64,000 nucleotides of DNA, taken from UBA11222 sp049323435 (GTDB lineage: Bacteria; Pseudomonadota; Alphaproteobacteria; UBA11222). Location: contig JBMOMX010000023.1 in NCBI GenBank assembly GCA_049323435.1, positions 1 through 64,000 on the forward strand, written 5' to 3'. Each line of letters opens with the position of its first letter. Positions within the stretch are counted from its first letter, which is position 1. The notes under the pieces were generated by a model. The model saw only the letters and a program-made list of their open reading frames with translations. It was not told the origin of the DNA and searched no databases. The position numbers were made by a program, and so were the translations under genes. Shown piece after piece: positions 25,677 to 34,619 of the stretch.

Positions 25677-26126
25677 ATGAACAAAGATAAAATTGATAAG
25701 GAAATGATCCGCGCCCTCGCGGAGCTTCTGGATGAAACCCGTTTGACGGAAATCGAAATCGAACATCAGGGCCTGCGGGTGCGCGTCGCGCGCGCGCCAG
25801 GAAACGCTGCGCCGGTATTGCATTATGCGGCCCCGGCGCCCGCAGCCGCCAGCGCCTCTGCGCCCGCGCCCGCCGAAGGCGGTGCTGCGCATCCCGGTGC
25901 TGTGCCTTCACCCATGGTTGGCACGGCCTATCTGGCGCCGGAACCTGGCGCCGCACCCTTCATCGCTGTAGGCGATGCCGTGGAGACCGGGCAGACCCTG
26001 CTGATTATCGAAGCCATGAAAACCATGAACCCGATCACTGCCCCGCGTTCCGGCAAAATTACCCGGATATTGGTGAAAGACGGACAGCCCGTTGAATTTG
26101 GCGAACCCCTGGTTGTTATCGAATGA
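25677..26126 (+). CDS. accB: Biotin carboxyl carrier protein of acetyl-CoA carboxylase
   Basis: It carries biotin between the carboxylase and transferase halves of acetyl-CoA carboxylase, the first step of fatty acid synthesis. The biotinyl lysine is Lys115 in EAMKTMN; most family members have EAMKMMN, so the M-to-T change is a small variation. An Ala/Pro linker (about 42-75) joins the N-terminal helix to the C-terminal biotinyl domain. The length of 149 residues is normal. It is first of the accB-accC pair. Confidence 0.96.
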   Translation: MNKDKIDKEMIRALAELLDETRLTEIEIEHQGLRVRVARAPGNAAPVLHYAAPAPAAASASAPAPAEGGAAHPGAVPSPMVGTAYLAPEPGAAPFIAVGDAVETGQTLLIIEAMKTMNPITAPRSGKITRILVKDGQPVEFGEPLVVIE

Positions 26127-26169
26127 CAGATCAAATGATGCGGTGGCCGAAACTTCACTGGACCGGAAG

Positions 26170-27507
26170 ATGATCAAAAAGCTGTTGATCGCCAATCGCG
26201 GCGAGATTGCCCTGCGCATCCATCGCGCCTGCAAGGAAATGGGGATCGCCACAGTCGCTGTGCACTCCACCGCCGATTCAGAAGCCATGCATGTACGCAT
26301 GGCCGATGAAAGTGTCTGTATTGGGCCGCCTGCCGCAGCAAAATCCTATCTGAATATTCCAGCCATTGTCACCGCGTGTGAAATTACCGGCGCGGACGCC
26401 GTGCATCCGGGCTATGGCTTCCTTTCGGAAAATGCGCGCTTTGCTGAAATTCTTGCCGCGCACGCGATCACCTTCGTTGGCCCCCGCCCGGAGCATATCA
26501 GCACCATGGGGGACAAGATTGCCGCCAAGCAGGCCATGATCGCCGCAGGCGTGCCAGTTGTTCCCGGCTCGCCCGGCGCGGTAAGCGATAGCGATGCCGC
26601 TGAGATCGCCGGCAAAATCGGCTATCCCGTGCTGTGCAAGGCGGCAGCCGGTGGCGGCGGGCGCGGCATGAAAGTAGCCGCAAACCCTGCGATGCTTGCC
26701 GAGGCGCTGACCACCGCCCGCAGAGAAGCCCGCGCGGCCTTCGGCGATGACGCGATGTATCTGGAAAAATATCTGGCGCAGCCGCGTCACATAGAAATTC
26801 AGATCATGGCGGATAGCCACGGCAATGTGGTGCATCTGGGCGAGCGCGACTGTTCGCTGCAACGGCGCCATCAGAAAGTTCTGGAGGAATCCCCGTCCCC
26901 GGCGCTGAATGACGCAGCCCGGCGGGAAATCGGCGCGATCGTTACCAAGGCCATGTCACGCCTTGGATATCTGGGGGCCGGAACCATTGAGTTCCTGTAT
27001 GAGAATGGCGCATTTTATTTCATCGAGATGAATACGCGCATTCAGGTGGAACATCCGGTAACTGAAATGGTGACCGGTATCGACCTGGTGCGCGAGCAGA
27101 TCCGTGTAGCCAGCGGCCTGCCCCTGAGCTTTACACAAAATGACATTCAGTTGCGCGGTCATGCCATCGAATGCCGCATCAATGCCGAAAATCCCCGCAC
27201 TTTTGTTCCGTCTCCAGGCACGATCAGGAATTTTCACGTTCCAGGCGGCCTTGGCGTGCGCGTCGATTCCGCAGCTTACGCCGGATACCGGATACCGCCA
27301 TATTATGACAGCATGATCGGGAAACTGATTGTGCATGGGCGCGACCGCGACGAATGCATTATGCGCCTGCGCCGGTCACTGCATGAATTTGTCATTGACG
27401 GTATCGACACGACCATTGATCTGCATCTGAGCCTGTTACAGTCACCGGATTTCATCGCTGGCAATTATGACATTCACTGGCTGGAGAACTTCCTGGCGAA
27501 TGGCTGA
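26170..27507 (+). CDS. accC: Biotin carboxylase subunit of acetyl-CoA carboxylase
   Basis: It carboxylates biotin on AccB using ATP and bicarbonate. The N-terminal motif KLLIANRGEIALRI, the glycine-rich ATP loop KAAAGGGGRGM, the EKYL ATP contact and the catalytic EMNTRIQVEHPVTE are all present; the C-terminal biotin carboxylase domain completes a 445-residue protein. The ATG at 26170 is chosen because the first residues MIKKLLIANRG match the family; an upstream frame extension adds 26 unrelated residues. Spacing from accB is 43 bp. Confidence 0.96.
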   Translation: MIKKLLIANRGEIALRIHRACKEMGIATVAVHSTADSEAMHVRMADESVCIGPPAAAKSYLNIPAIVTACEITGADAVHPGYGFLSENARFAEILAAHAITFVGPRPEHISTMGDKIAAKQAMIAAGVPVVPGSPGAVSDSDAAEIAGKIGYPVLCKAAAGGGGRGMKVAANPAMLAEALTTARREARAAFGDDAMYLEKYLAQPRHIEIQIMADSHGNVVHLGERDCSLQRRHQKVLEESPSPALNDAARREIGAIVTKAMSRLGYLGAGTIEFLYENGAFYFIEMNTRIQVEHPVTEMVTGIDLVREQIRVASGLPLSFTQNDIQLRGHAIECRINAENPRTFVPSPGTIRNFHVPGGLGVRVDSAAYAGYRIPPYYDSMIGKLIVHGRDRDECIMRLRRSLHEFVIDGIDTTIDLHLSLLQSPDFIAGNYDIHWLENFLANG

Positions 27508-27524
27508 AACGATCAGGCGCTGAT

Positions 27525-28175
27525 ATGCCGCAACTGACCCCGGAACTGCTGCTGCGCGCATATGGTCATGGCTATTTCCCCATGGCCGAAAGCCGTAACA
27601 GTACGGAACTGTTCTGGCTGGACCCCGACAAACGCGGTATTTTGCCCCTGGACCGGTTTCATGTTTCGCGCAGCCTGGCCCGCACCATCCGGGCGGATCA
27701 TTTTACGGTACGCATTGATACCGCATTTGAACAGGTCATGCGGGCCTGCGCGGCGCCCCGGCCCGGCCATGAAGACAGCTGGATCAATGATGAAATTATT
27801 GATCTGTACACGGCATTGTTCGATCAGGGCCACGGGCATTGCGTGGAATGCTGGCTGGACGGGCGCCTTGCCGGGGGCGTTTATGGCCTGCAAATCGGCG
27901 CCGCCTTTTTTGGCGAAAGCATGTTCAGCCGGGCGCGCGACGCCAGCAAGGTCGCGCTGACGCATCTGGCCGGGCGGCTGCGGCGCGGCGGGTTTCAATT
28001 GCTGGATACGCAATTCATCACACCGCATCTGGCCCGCTTTGGCGGCATCGAAATTCCGCGCGCGCACTATCAGCGTCTCTTGCGCGGGGCCATTAACAGC
28101 AGCGCGGATTTTTATTCGCTGCCGGACCCCTGTGGCGGGGCCGAGCTTTTACAATCAATGACCCAGACATCGTAA
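27525..28175 (+). CDS. aat: Leucyl/phenylalanyl-tRNA-protein transferase
   Basis: It adds Leu or Phe from tRNA to proteins with N-terminal Arg or Lys, marking them for ClpAP in the N-end rule pathway. Diagnostic parts are YGHGYFPMAE, FWLDPDKRGILPLDRFHVSRSL, HCVECWLDGRLAGGVYGLQIG, FFGESMFS and LLDTQFITPHL. Length 216 is normal. It follows accC by 17 bp. Its last 64 bp run over the 3' end of the convergent DUF2155 gene. Confidence 0.95.
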   Translation: MPQLTPELLLRAYGHGYFPMAESRNSTELFWLDPDKRGILPLDRFHVSRSLARTIRADHFTVRIDTAFEQVMRACAAPRPGHEDSWINDEIIDLYTALFDQGHGHCVECWLDGRLAGGVYGLQIGAAFFGESMFSRARDASKVALTHLAGRLRRGGFQLLDTQFITPHLARFGGIEIPRAHYQRLLRGAINSSADFYSLPDPCGGAELLQSMTQTS

Positions 28176-28675
28176 ATCGGATGTTCCAGCGCCGAAAGCG
28201 CCGGGCTGGAGGCAAACATCCAACCGGCAAAAATTGGCGCCGCCGATGCGGGGGCGCTGCTGCCCGATGCGGCGGGACCGGTATCGGCAATCTCCAGATA
28301 GGCGCTGGTTTCCGGCGTTTCTTCCGGCGGGCGCTTATGACAGGTGCGCGCCGTAATTTGCAGCGCCCCAAAGGGGGTCGGTTCATCAACCGGCGCGTCA
28401 AAAGACAATATGCGCCCGGTAATTTTGTCCAGCCCATTCAGCCGCACGGTCTTTGCGCGGCGTTCCGCCTCCGTTTCTGCGGCCTTCGGCAGGGTCTTTT
28501 CCGCGGGAGGCTGCTGCCAGGGCGCAACACCCCCCAACTCCTCTTCCAGGCTGGGGACTTCCAGGGTTTCTGGGGTTGGATCCGGCGGTATGATCACCTG
28601 CGCCCAGGCGGACGCGGCTCCAAACATCCAGACGGCGAAAGCCGCGGCAAAACCGGATCTCATATATCGTGCCAT
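28112..28675 (-). CDS. DUF2155 domain exported protein
   Basis: A periplasmic or secreted protein of 187 residues with a signal peptide (hydrophobic AAFAVWMFGAASA, cleavage near AWA-Q at about 25). The DUF2155 core runs from about 80: RLNGLDKITGRI, ITARTCHKRPPEETPETSA, FAGWMFASSPALSALEHP and YDVWVIDC, with two conserved cysteines likely to pair. Function unknown. In alphaproteobacteria it usually neighbours aat and the NDUFA12-mlaD pair. It overlaps the aat 3' end by 64 bp on the opposite strand. Confidence 0.9.
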   Translation of the reverse strand: MARYMRSGFAAAFAVWMFGAASAWAQVIIPPDPTPETLEVPSLEEELGGVAPWQQPPAEKTLPKAAETEAERRAKTVRLNGLDKITGRILSFDAPVDEPTPFGALQITARTCHKRPPEETPETSAYLEIADTGPAASGSSAPASAAPIFAGWMFASSPALSALEHPIYDVWVIDCKSSAPPQGSGSE

Positions 28676-28704
28676 CCCGCGCTATCCACCAGGGTTCATG
28701 CCTG

Positions 28705-29481
28705 TCAGTCCAGATGCGCTGCAAAACGCAGCCGCACATAATCCGCCGTCCAGTTGCCTTGCGAATCACGGAGTGAAGGCGCCAGCAGATCAATAATCTC
28801 CTGACGAATCGCAGCGCGTTTTTCGCTGGGCAGGGATTGGAAAAACGGTGCGCGAAATGTGTCGAGCCAGCCTTCAATGCCTGTAGGCAGCGGTGTGGGC
28901 CGGGGAATTAACTCAATATACTGCACGCGGAAACCGCCTCGGGTCAGCCTGCCGGCATATTCCGCAGGCGTTGGGTAAAACCAGGGCGATACCTCGGATT
29001 CAGCCAGACCATGCCTGCGGGCGGTGGCGCGCAGAGCCACCACAATCGCTGCCACATTGCCATGCCCGCCAAATTCACCGACAAAACGGCCGCCCGGCCG
29101 CAATGCCTGCGCGACGCCGGCTATGACCGCATCCGGCCTGGATATCCAGTGTAACACCGCATTGCTGAACACCGCATCAAAGCAGTGCGTGAAAGGCAGC
29201 AGGGTTGCATCGCCCCGGACAGCGGCAAGCCCGCTGGCCCGCGCCGCCGCCACCAAAGAGGGGCTGGGATCAATGCCGGTCACATTTGCGCCCCGCGCAG
29301 CAATTGTGAGGCTAAGCACTCCATCGCCGCAGCCGAGATCGAGAATATCCTCTCCCGGCCGGGGGTTCAGCAAATCCACCACGGGCTGCGCCAGATCGGC
29401 CACAAAGCGGGCATTGCGCGCATAGGAATCCGCCTGCCATTGTTGACCGGGCGCTGCATCTTGGGTGGCGGCTGCCGTCAT
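28705..29481 (-). CDS. Class I SAM-dependent methyltransferase
   Basis: A soluble methyltransferase of 258 residues. SAM-binding motif I is DLGCGDG at 48-54, motif II acidic GIDPS, and FSNAVLHWI and LRPGGRFVGEFGG follow the fold. It resembles trans-aconitate methyltransferase-like proteins, but the substrate is unknown. It starts with an ATGA overlap on the mlaD stop and is followed 29 bp later by DUF2155, so it is embedded in the mlaD operon. Confidence 0.87.
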   Translation of the reverse strand: MTAAATQDAAPGQQWQADSYARNARFVADLAQPVVDLLNPRPGEDILDLGCGDGVLSLTIAARGANVTGIDPSPSLVAAARASGLAAVRGDATLLPFTHCFDAVFSNAVLHWISRPDAVIAGVAQALRPGGRFVGEFGGHGNVAAIVVALRATARRHGLAESEVSPWFYPTPAEYAGRLTRGGFRVQYIELIPRPTPLPTGIEGWLDTFRAPFFQSLPSEKRAAIRQEIIDLLAPSLRDSQGNWTADYVRLRFAAHLD

Positions 29482-29939
29482 TTCTTCTCTTCAGTTTTAC
29501 CGCTGGCGGAGAATATGGCCTGGCCGATCAGGCCCATCAAATCGACCGAGCCCTGAGTGTAGCGGATCTCGCCGCCATTTTGCAGCAGGTCTTCGCCGCT
29601 ACCCACCTCGATGGACATATAGGTCGCCCCCAGCAATCCCTCACTGGTGATTTTTGCGGAAGAATCATCCGGCAGCTTCACATCCGGATCAATATCCATC
29701 TCAATGACCGCCTGATAGGTGACGGGATCAAGCTTTTGATCCACCACCGTGCCGATCTTGATTCCCGACATGCGCACATCGCTGCCAGTCACCAGACCGT
29801 CAACCCGGTCAAATTTAGCCGTCAGTATAAAGCCCCCATCGCGGCCAACCGTGCTGCTTGAATAACCAAAAGCCAAAAACATGGCCGCAACGGCCAGCAC
29901 AGCGGCCCCGATCAGCGTCTCAACTAAATTTCCCCCCAT
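29478..29939 (-). CDS. mlaD: Outer-membrane lipid asymmetry protein MlaD (MCE domain)
   Basis: The periplasmic MCE-domain subunit of the Mla phospholipid transporter. It has one N-terminal membrane helix (about 7-27), then the MCE domain with AKFDRVDGLVTGSDVRMSGIKIG and ITSEGLLGATYMSIEVG. The 153-residue length matches MlaD, shorter than PqiB or YebT. The ATPase and permease genes mlaF/mlaE are not adjacent. Two bases separate it from the NDUFA12 gene, a recurrent alphaproteobacterial pairing. Confidence 0.93.
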   Translation of the reverse strand: MGGNLVETLIGAAVLAVAAMFLAFGYSSSTVGRDGGFILTAKFDRVDGLVTGSDVRMSGIKIGTVVDQKLDPVTYQAVIEMDIDPDVKLPDDSSAKITSEGLLGATYMSIEVGSGEDLLQNGGEIRYTQGSVDLMGLIGQAIFSASGKTEEKK

Positions 29940-29941
29940 GG

Positions 29942-30337
29942 CTATGCGTCCGGCCTCCAGGCTTCATAGGTTCCGGCAGGGGTTCCGGCAGGTTTGGCAG
30001 TGTTCGGCCCAGCCAGAATGCTGCCGCCGGGACGATAGGCGTTGGGCGTACCGGTTTGATTCGAAAGATGCGGTAACTCATATTTTTTGTGCTTGTGCGT
30101 CGACTCACCCGGCAGTTCATTTACCGTATGATGCAGCCAGCCATGCCATTCCGGTGGAATGCGCGAGGCATCGACAGGCCCATTATAGATCACCCAGCGC
30201 CTGTCGCGATGGCGCTCCCGATAATAGATATTTCCCTGTGAATCTGTGCCCACTTTCACCCCTTTGCGCCAGGTCCAGAGCCTTGTGCCCGCACTCTGTC
30301 CGTCCCACCAGGTAAAAAGCTGTTTGATCAGGCTCAT
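29942..30337 (-). CDS. NADH:ubiquinone oxidoreductase NDUFA12-family subunit
   Basis: An accessory subunit of respiratory Complex I, homologous to mitochondrial B17.2/NDUFA12, which is shared by alphaproteobacteria and mitochondria. The 131-residue protein shows VGTDSQGNIYYRER, RRWVIYNGPVDASRIPPEWHGWLHH and the C-terminal PNAYRPGGSIL. It is first in a leftward operon with mlaD. Strong support for an alphaproteobacterial origin. Confidence 0.94.
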   Translation of the reverse strand: MSLIKQLFTWWDGQSAGTRLWTWRKGVKVGTDSQGNIYYRERHRDRRWVIYNGPVDASRIPPEWHGWLHHTVNELPGESTHKHKKYELPHLSNQTGTPNAYRPGGSILAGPNTAKPAGTPAGTYEAWRPDA

Positions 30338-30583
30338 GGCGCATCCCCTAAGGCATCATGCGCCGACGCTGCAACAGAATGCGCCGACGCAGTTAAATTT
30401 GACGCGAATATGGCACTGACGATGCCAACCGTCCAGTCCGGTCCCACCTTACGCCTGGCCATCCACAGGCTGAAAAAATAATTTTTTCTGCCCATGCCGC
30501 TCCGAAGAATGAAATATATCCTTTAATATATTGATTTTATTGAAAATAGTTGAAAATCGCAATTCAATTGAAAGTTATACACA

Positions 30584-30630
30584 GGCCGGTATCTTGTGGA
30601 GATCATATTTTTTTCCACAAAATCTTGTTG
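30584..30630. promoter_or_regulatory. Candidate tandem NrdR boxes upstream of nrdJ
   Basis: Two copies of an ATCTTGT-containing 16-mer lie at 30584-30599 and 30615-30630. Their cores start at 30591 and 30622, exactly 31 bp (three helical turns) apart, the spacing typical of NrdR box pairs. Against the consensus ACACWATATCTWGTGT, the right box matches about 12 positions and the left about 10. NrdR is the ATP/dATP-responsive repressor of ribonucleotide reductase genes. The rest of 30338-30798 is AT-rich and contains no gene; no cobalamin riboswitch is evident. Confidence 0.5.
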
Positions 30631-30798
30631 CGCTATTTTTACTATGACCTAGTCTTGGTGGTCCCTGGTAAGCGGGACACCAGATGTAGTGGTCAATACA
30701 GAGCCGTCGAATCGCCAACCCAACACGCGCTCTGTTTATATCGCCTGCATCGCCCTTTGCCGGTTCAACAGTAAACACAGTTAATCGGGATAGAAATT

Positions 30799-33700
30799 AT
30801 GCGGGTCAAGCGTCACTACACGGTCGATAGCAAATCACCTTATGAAGGCATTGCGTTTCGCTCTGCGAACAGTGAAATCCGCAATCCCGACGGGTCGATT
30901 GTCTTCCGGCTGGAGGGGATCAGCGTCCCGGCCAGCTGGAGCCAGGTGGCCTGTGATGTGCTGGCGCAGAAATATTTCCGCAAGGCCGGGGTTCCGGCCG
31001 AACTTTGCCCGGTCGAGGAAGCGGACATTCCAGGCTGGCTGTGGCGGCGCAAAGCAGATGAAGTTGCATTGGAGCGCATTGCCCCCAGCAAGCGTTTTGG
31101 ACCCGAACTGCACGCCACCCAGGTGTTTGACCGTCTGGCCGGGGCCTGGACCTATTGGGGCTGGAAGGGGGGCTATTTCGACGGCCAGGATGACGCCCGC
31201 GCCTTTTTTGATGAGTTGCGCTACATGCTGGCTATGCAGATGTGCGCACCCAACAGCCCGCAATGGTTCAACACCGGATTGCACTGGGCCTATGGCATTG
31301 ACGGGCCGGCACAGGGGCATTTCTATGTTGATCACACCACAGGCGAGGTGGCGCGCTCGCAAAGCGCCTATGAGCGCCCGCAGCCCCATGCCTGTTTCAT
31401 CCAGAGCGTCAGCGATGATCTGGTCAATGAAGGCGGCATCATGGATTTATGGGTGCGCGAGGCGCGCCTGTTCAAATATGGTTCGGGAACCGGTTCCAAT
31501 TTCTCTGCCTTGCGCGGTGAAAATGAATCACTTTCCGGCGGCGGCAAATCTTCCGGGCTGATGAGCTTCTTGCGCATCGGCGACCGTGCGGCGGGGGCCA
31601 TCAAATCAGGCGGCACCACAAGGCGCGCGGCGAAAATGGTTATTGTGGATGTCGATCATCCGGATATTGAAACCTTTATCGACTGGAAAATGCTCGAAGA
31701 GCAAAAGGTTGCGGCGCTGGTATCCGGGTCCAAACTGCTTGAAAAGCATCTCAATGCCATTATCCGGGCCTGCGTCAATTGCAGCAGCGATGGCGATGAA
31801 TGTTTTGATCCGAAAAAGAACCCTGCCCTGCGTCAGGAAATCCGCAACGCCCGCGCCATGATGGTGCCGGAAAATTATATCCAGCGCGCGGTGCAGTTTG
31901 CCCGTCAGGGGCATAAGCGGATTGATTTCCCAACCTTTGACACCGATTGGGACTCCGAAGCCTATCTTACCGTTTCGGGTCAAAACTCCAATAATTCCGT
32001 GCGGGTAACAGATGAGTTTCTGAGGGCGGTTGAAGAAGATCGGGAATGGGCCCTGACCCGGCGCACGGATGGTGTCGTCACCAAAATCGTGCCCGCGCGC
32101 AAGCTGTGGGATCGCATTGGCGAGGCGGCCTGGGCGTCCGCCGATCCGGGGCTGCAATTCCACACCACCATCAATGACTGGCATACATGCCCCAGAAGCG
32201 GGCCGATCCGCGCTTCCAATCCATGCTCGGAATATATGTTTCTGGACGATACGGCCTGCAATCTGGCCTCGCTGAATTTGATGCGCTTTCAGGACGGCGC
32301 GGGGGCTTTTGATGTCGCGGGCTTTTCACATGCCACAGCGCTATGGACCATGGTGCTGGAAATTTCCGTCATGATGGCGCAGTTCCCGTCGCAGAAGATT
32401 GCAGAACTGTCTTATAGATACCGCACCCTTGGGCTTGGTTTTGCCAATCTTGGCGGCTTGCTGATGGGTATGGGGCTTAGCTATGACAGTCCGGAGGGCC
32501 GCGCCACTGCCGGGGGCATTTCGGCGCTGATGACTGGCATGTCTTATGAAACATCCGCGCTCATGGCGCGCGAGCTTGGCGCTTTCCCGGGCTATGAACG
32601 CAATGCGCAGGACATGCTGCGCGTGATGCGCAATCACCAGCGCGCCGCCCATGGCGCAACCTTCGGCTATGAAGATTTGCAGACCCTGCCGGTGCCGCTG
32701 GACGCCGCCAGCTGCCCGGATGGGGCGCTGATTGCGGCGGCGCGGACGGCCTGGGACCGTGCCGTGATTCTGGGCATGGCACATGGCTATCGCAATGCGC
32801 AGGCCAGCGTGATCGCACCAACCGGCACCATCGGCCTGATCATGGATTGCGACACCACCGGGATCGAGCCGGACTTCGCCCTGGTCAAATTCAAGAAGCT
32901 GGCAGGCGGCGGTTATTTCAAAATCATCAACCAGACCGTGCCGGGCGCCTTGCAGGTTCTGGGCTATGCCCCATCTGAAATTGAAACCATAATTTCCTAT
33001 GCCGTGGGTTATGGCACCTTGAACGGCGCACCGGGCATCAACCATGACACGCTGCGCGCACGCGGTTTTGGCGAGACGCAATTGGAGATCATCGAGGCCG
33101 GGCTGGCAGCAGCATTCGACATCAAATTCGTCTTCAACAAATGGTCGCTGGGCGAGGATTTCTGCACCGCTGTTCTGGGGCTGAGCCTGGAACAATTGGA
33201 AGACATGAATTTCAATATGCTTATGGCGCTTGGTTTCAGCCAGGCAGAGATAGATGCCGCAAATCTGTATTGCTGTGGCACCATGACGCTGGAAGGCGCG
33301 CCGGGTCTTAAAGATGAACATCTGCCGGTCTTTGATTGCGCCAATCCGTGCGGCCGCATCGGCAAGCGTTATCTGAGCGTTGACAGCCATATCGAAATGA
33401 TGGCCGCCTGCCAGCCATTTATTTCAGGCGCCATATCCAAAACCATCAATATGCCCAATGACGCCAGCATTGCGGAATGCGCCCGCGCCTATATGAAATC
33501 CTGGCGGCTGGGTCTCAAGGCCAACGCGCTGTACCGTGACGGCTCGAAACTGAGTCAGCCGCTCAATGCGCAAATATTGGACAATGATGCATCTGCCGCC
33601 CAGGAATCAGCGCAAACCATCATTGAGGCGCCTGCCGCCCAGCGTGCGCAACTTGTTGCCGAGCATCTGGCCATTCGCACGCTGGAGATCGAAAAGAAGA

Positions 33701-34461
33701 GCGCGGAACGCCGCCGCCTGCCGCATCGCCGCAAAGGCTATACACAAAAGGCGACTGTGGGCGGGCACAAGGTCTATCTGCGCACCGGCGAATATGAAGA
33801 TGGCAAGCTGGGTGAAATTTTCATCGACATGCACAAGGAGGGCGCCGCCTTCCGCAGCCTGATGAACAATTACGCCATCGCTATTTCCATTGGTCTGCAA
33901 TATGGCGTCCCGCTGGAAGAGTTTGTTGACGCCTTTACCTTCACCCGGTTTGAACCGGCCGGCATGGTGCAGGGCAATGATGTGATCAAAAGCGCCACTT
34001 CCATTGTGGATTATGTCTTCCGGGAACTTGCGATTTCCTATCTCGGACGCGGCGATCTGGCGCATGTGGAGCCCAATGAATACCGCTTTGACGCCATGGG
34101 CACCGGCGCGGAAGAGGTTGCGGGCCAGGTGCAGAAAGTCACCAGCACCGGCTTTGTTCGCAACCGGCTGGTGGTGCTGCCGGGCGGGGCCAATAAGGTT
34201 TCGGTCGAGGAGGCCATGACGCAAACCACTCTGTTGGGTGAAATGCGCACCGGAACCGGCCCTATGGTCAGCGCGGAGAGTTTTGTTATGAGTTCAGCCG
34301 TAACCAGTGGCGGCGGCCTGACACAGGCCAATCTGGTGATGGAGGCCCGGATCAAGGGCTATGAGGGCGATAATTGCGGCGAATGCGGCAATTTCACCCT
34401 GGTCCGCAACGGCTCCTGCATGAAATGCAACACTTGCGGCGCCACCAGCGGCTGCTCATGA
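30799..34461 (+). CDS. nrdJ: Class II adenosylcobalamin-dependent ribonucleotide reductase
   Basis: It reduces ribonucleotides to deoxyribonucleotides using a radical from coenzyme B12, with or without oxygen. This is the long alphaproteobacterial form of 1220 residues. Key parts are NSPQWFNTGLHW, KYGSGTGSNFSALRGENE, the active-site loop NPCSEYMFLDDTACNLASLNL at about 474-494 and the finger-loop ASVIAPTGTIGLIMDCDTTG. The C-terminus has CGECGNF and CMKCNTCG, which carry the cysteines for re-reduction or metal binding. It is monocistronic, with candidate NrdR boxes upstream and a terminator downstream. Confidence 0.96.
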   Translation: MRVKRHYTVDSKSPYEGIAFRSANSEIRNPDGSIVFRLEGISVPASWSQVACDVLAQKYFRKAGVPAELCPVEEADIPGWLWRRKADEVALERIAPSKRFGPELHATQVFDRLAGAWTYWGWKGGYFDGQDDARAFFDELRYMLAMQMCAPNSPQWFNTGLHWAYGIDGPAQGHFYVDHTTGEVARSQSAYERPQPHACFIQSVSDDLVNEGGIMDLWVREARLFKYGSGTGSNFSALRGENESLSGGGKSSGLMSFLRIGDRAAGAIKSGGTTRRAAKMVIVDVDHPDIETFIDWKMLEEQKVAALVSGSKLLEKHLNAIIRACVNCSSDGDECFDPKKNPALRQEIRNARAMMVPENYIQRAVQFARQGHKRIDFPTFDTDWDSEAYLTVSGQNSNNSVRVTDEFLRAVEEDREWALTRRTDGVVTKIVPARKLWDRIGEAAWASADPGLQFHTTINDWHTCPRSGPIRASNPCSEYMFLDDTACNLASLNLMRFQDGAGAFDVAGFSHATALWTMVLEISVMMAQFPSQKIAELSYRYRTLGLGFANLGGLLMGMGLSYDSPEGRATAGGISALMTGMSYETSALMARELGAFPGYERNAQDMLRVMRNHQRAAHGATFGYEDLQTLPVPLDAASCPDGALIAAARTAWDRAVILGMAHGYRNAQASVIAPTGTIGLIMDCDTTGIEPDFALVKFKKLAGGGYFKIINQTVPGALQVLGYAPSEIETIISYAVGYGTLNGAPGINHDTLRARGFGETQLEIIEAGLAAAFDIKFVFNKWSLGEDFCTAVLGLSLEQLEDMNFNMLMALGFSQAEIDAANLYCCGTMTLEGAPGLKDEHLPVFDCANPCGRIGKRYLSVDSHIEMMAACQPFISGAISKTINMPNDASIAECARAYMKSWRLGLKANALYRDGSKLSQPLNAQILDNDASAAQESAQTIIEAPAAQRAQLVAEHLAIRTLEIEKKSAERRRLPHRRKGYTQKATVGGHKVYLRTGEYEDGKLGEIFIDMHKEGAAFRSLMNNYAIAISIGLQYGVPLEEFVDAFTFTRFEPAGMVQGNDVIKSATSIVDYVFRELAISYLGRGDLAHVEPNEYRFDAMGTGAEEVAGQVQKVTSTGFVRNRLVVLPGGANKVSVEEAMTQTTLLGEMRTGTGPMVSAESFVMSSAVTSGGGLTQANLVMEARIKGYEGDNCGECGNFTLVRNGSCMKCNTCGATSGCS

Positions 34462-34547
34462 CGGCGTATCAGGAAATTAGGGAATATCGTCAGTTAGTTG
34501 CGTTGCGTACCTCCGAATAGTCATCGGAGTCTTCCCTGCTGAAACCT

Positions 34548-34576
34548 GGGGCCGCCATAGCGCGGCCCCCTTTTTT
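34548..34576 (+). terminator. Intrinsic terminator of nrdJ
   Basis: GGGGCCGC (34548-34555) pairs with GCGGCCCC (34562-34569), followed by C and six T (34571-34576). It lies 87 bp after the nrdJ stop. A smaller stem CTCCGA/TCGGAG is at about 34511-34529. Confidence 0.85.
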
Positions 34577-34619
34577 GGTTTTTAACCCTGTATTCATCTT
34601 GTTCACTCAAGCTGGGCCG

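Noticed and set aside
30338..30798. Cobalamin riboswitch before nrdJ
   Set aside because: Looked for the B12-box core and surrounding stems because the enzyme needs B12, but no such sequence was found; the AT-rich region fits NrdR boxes better.
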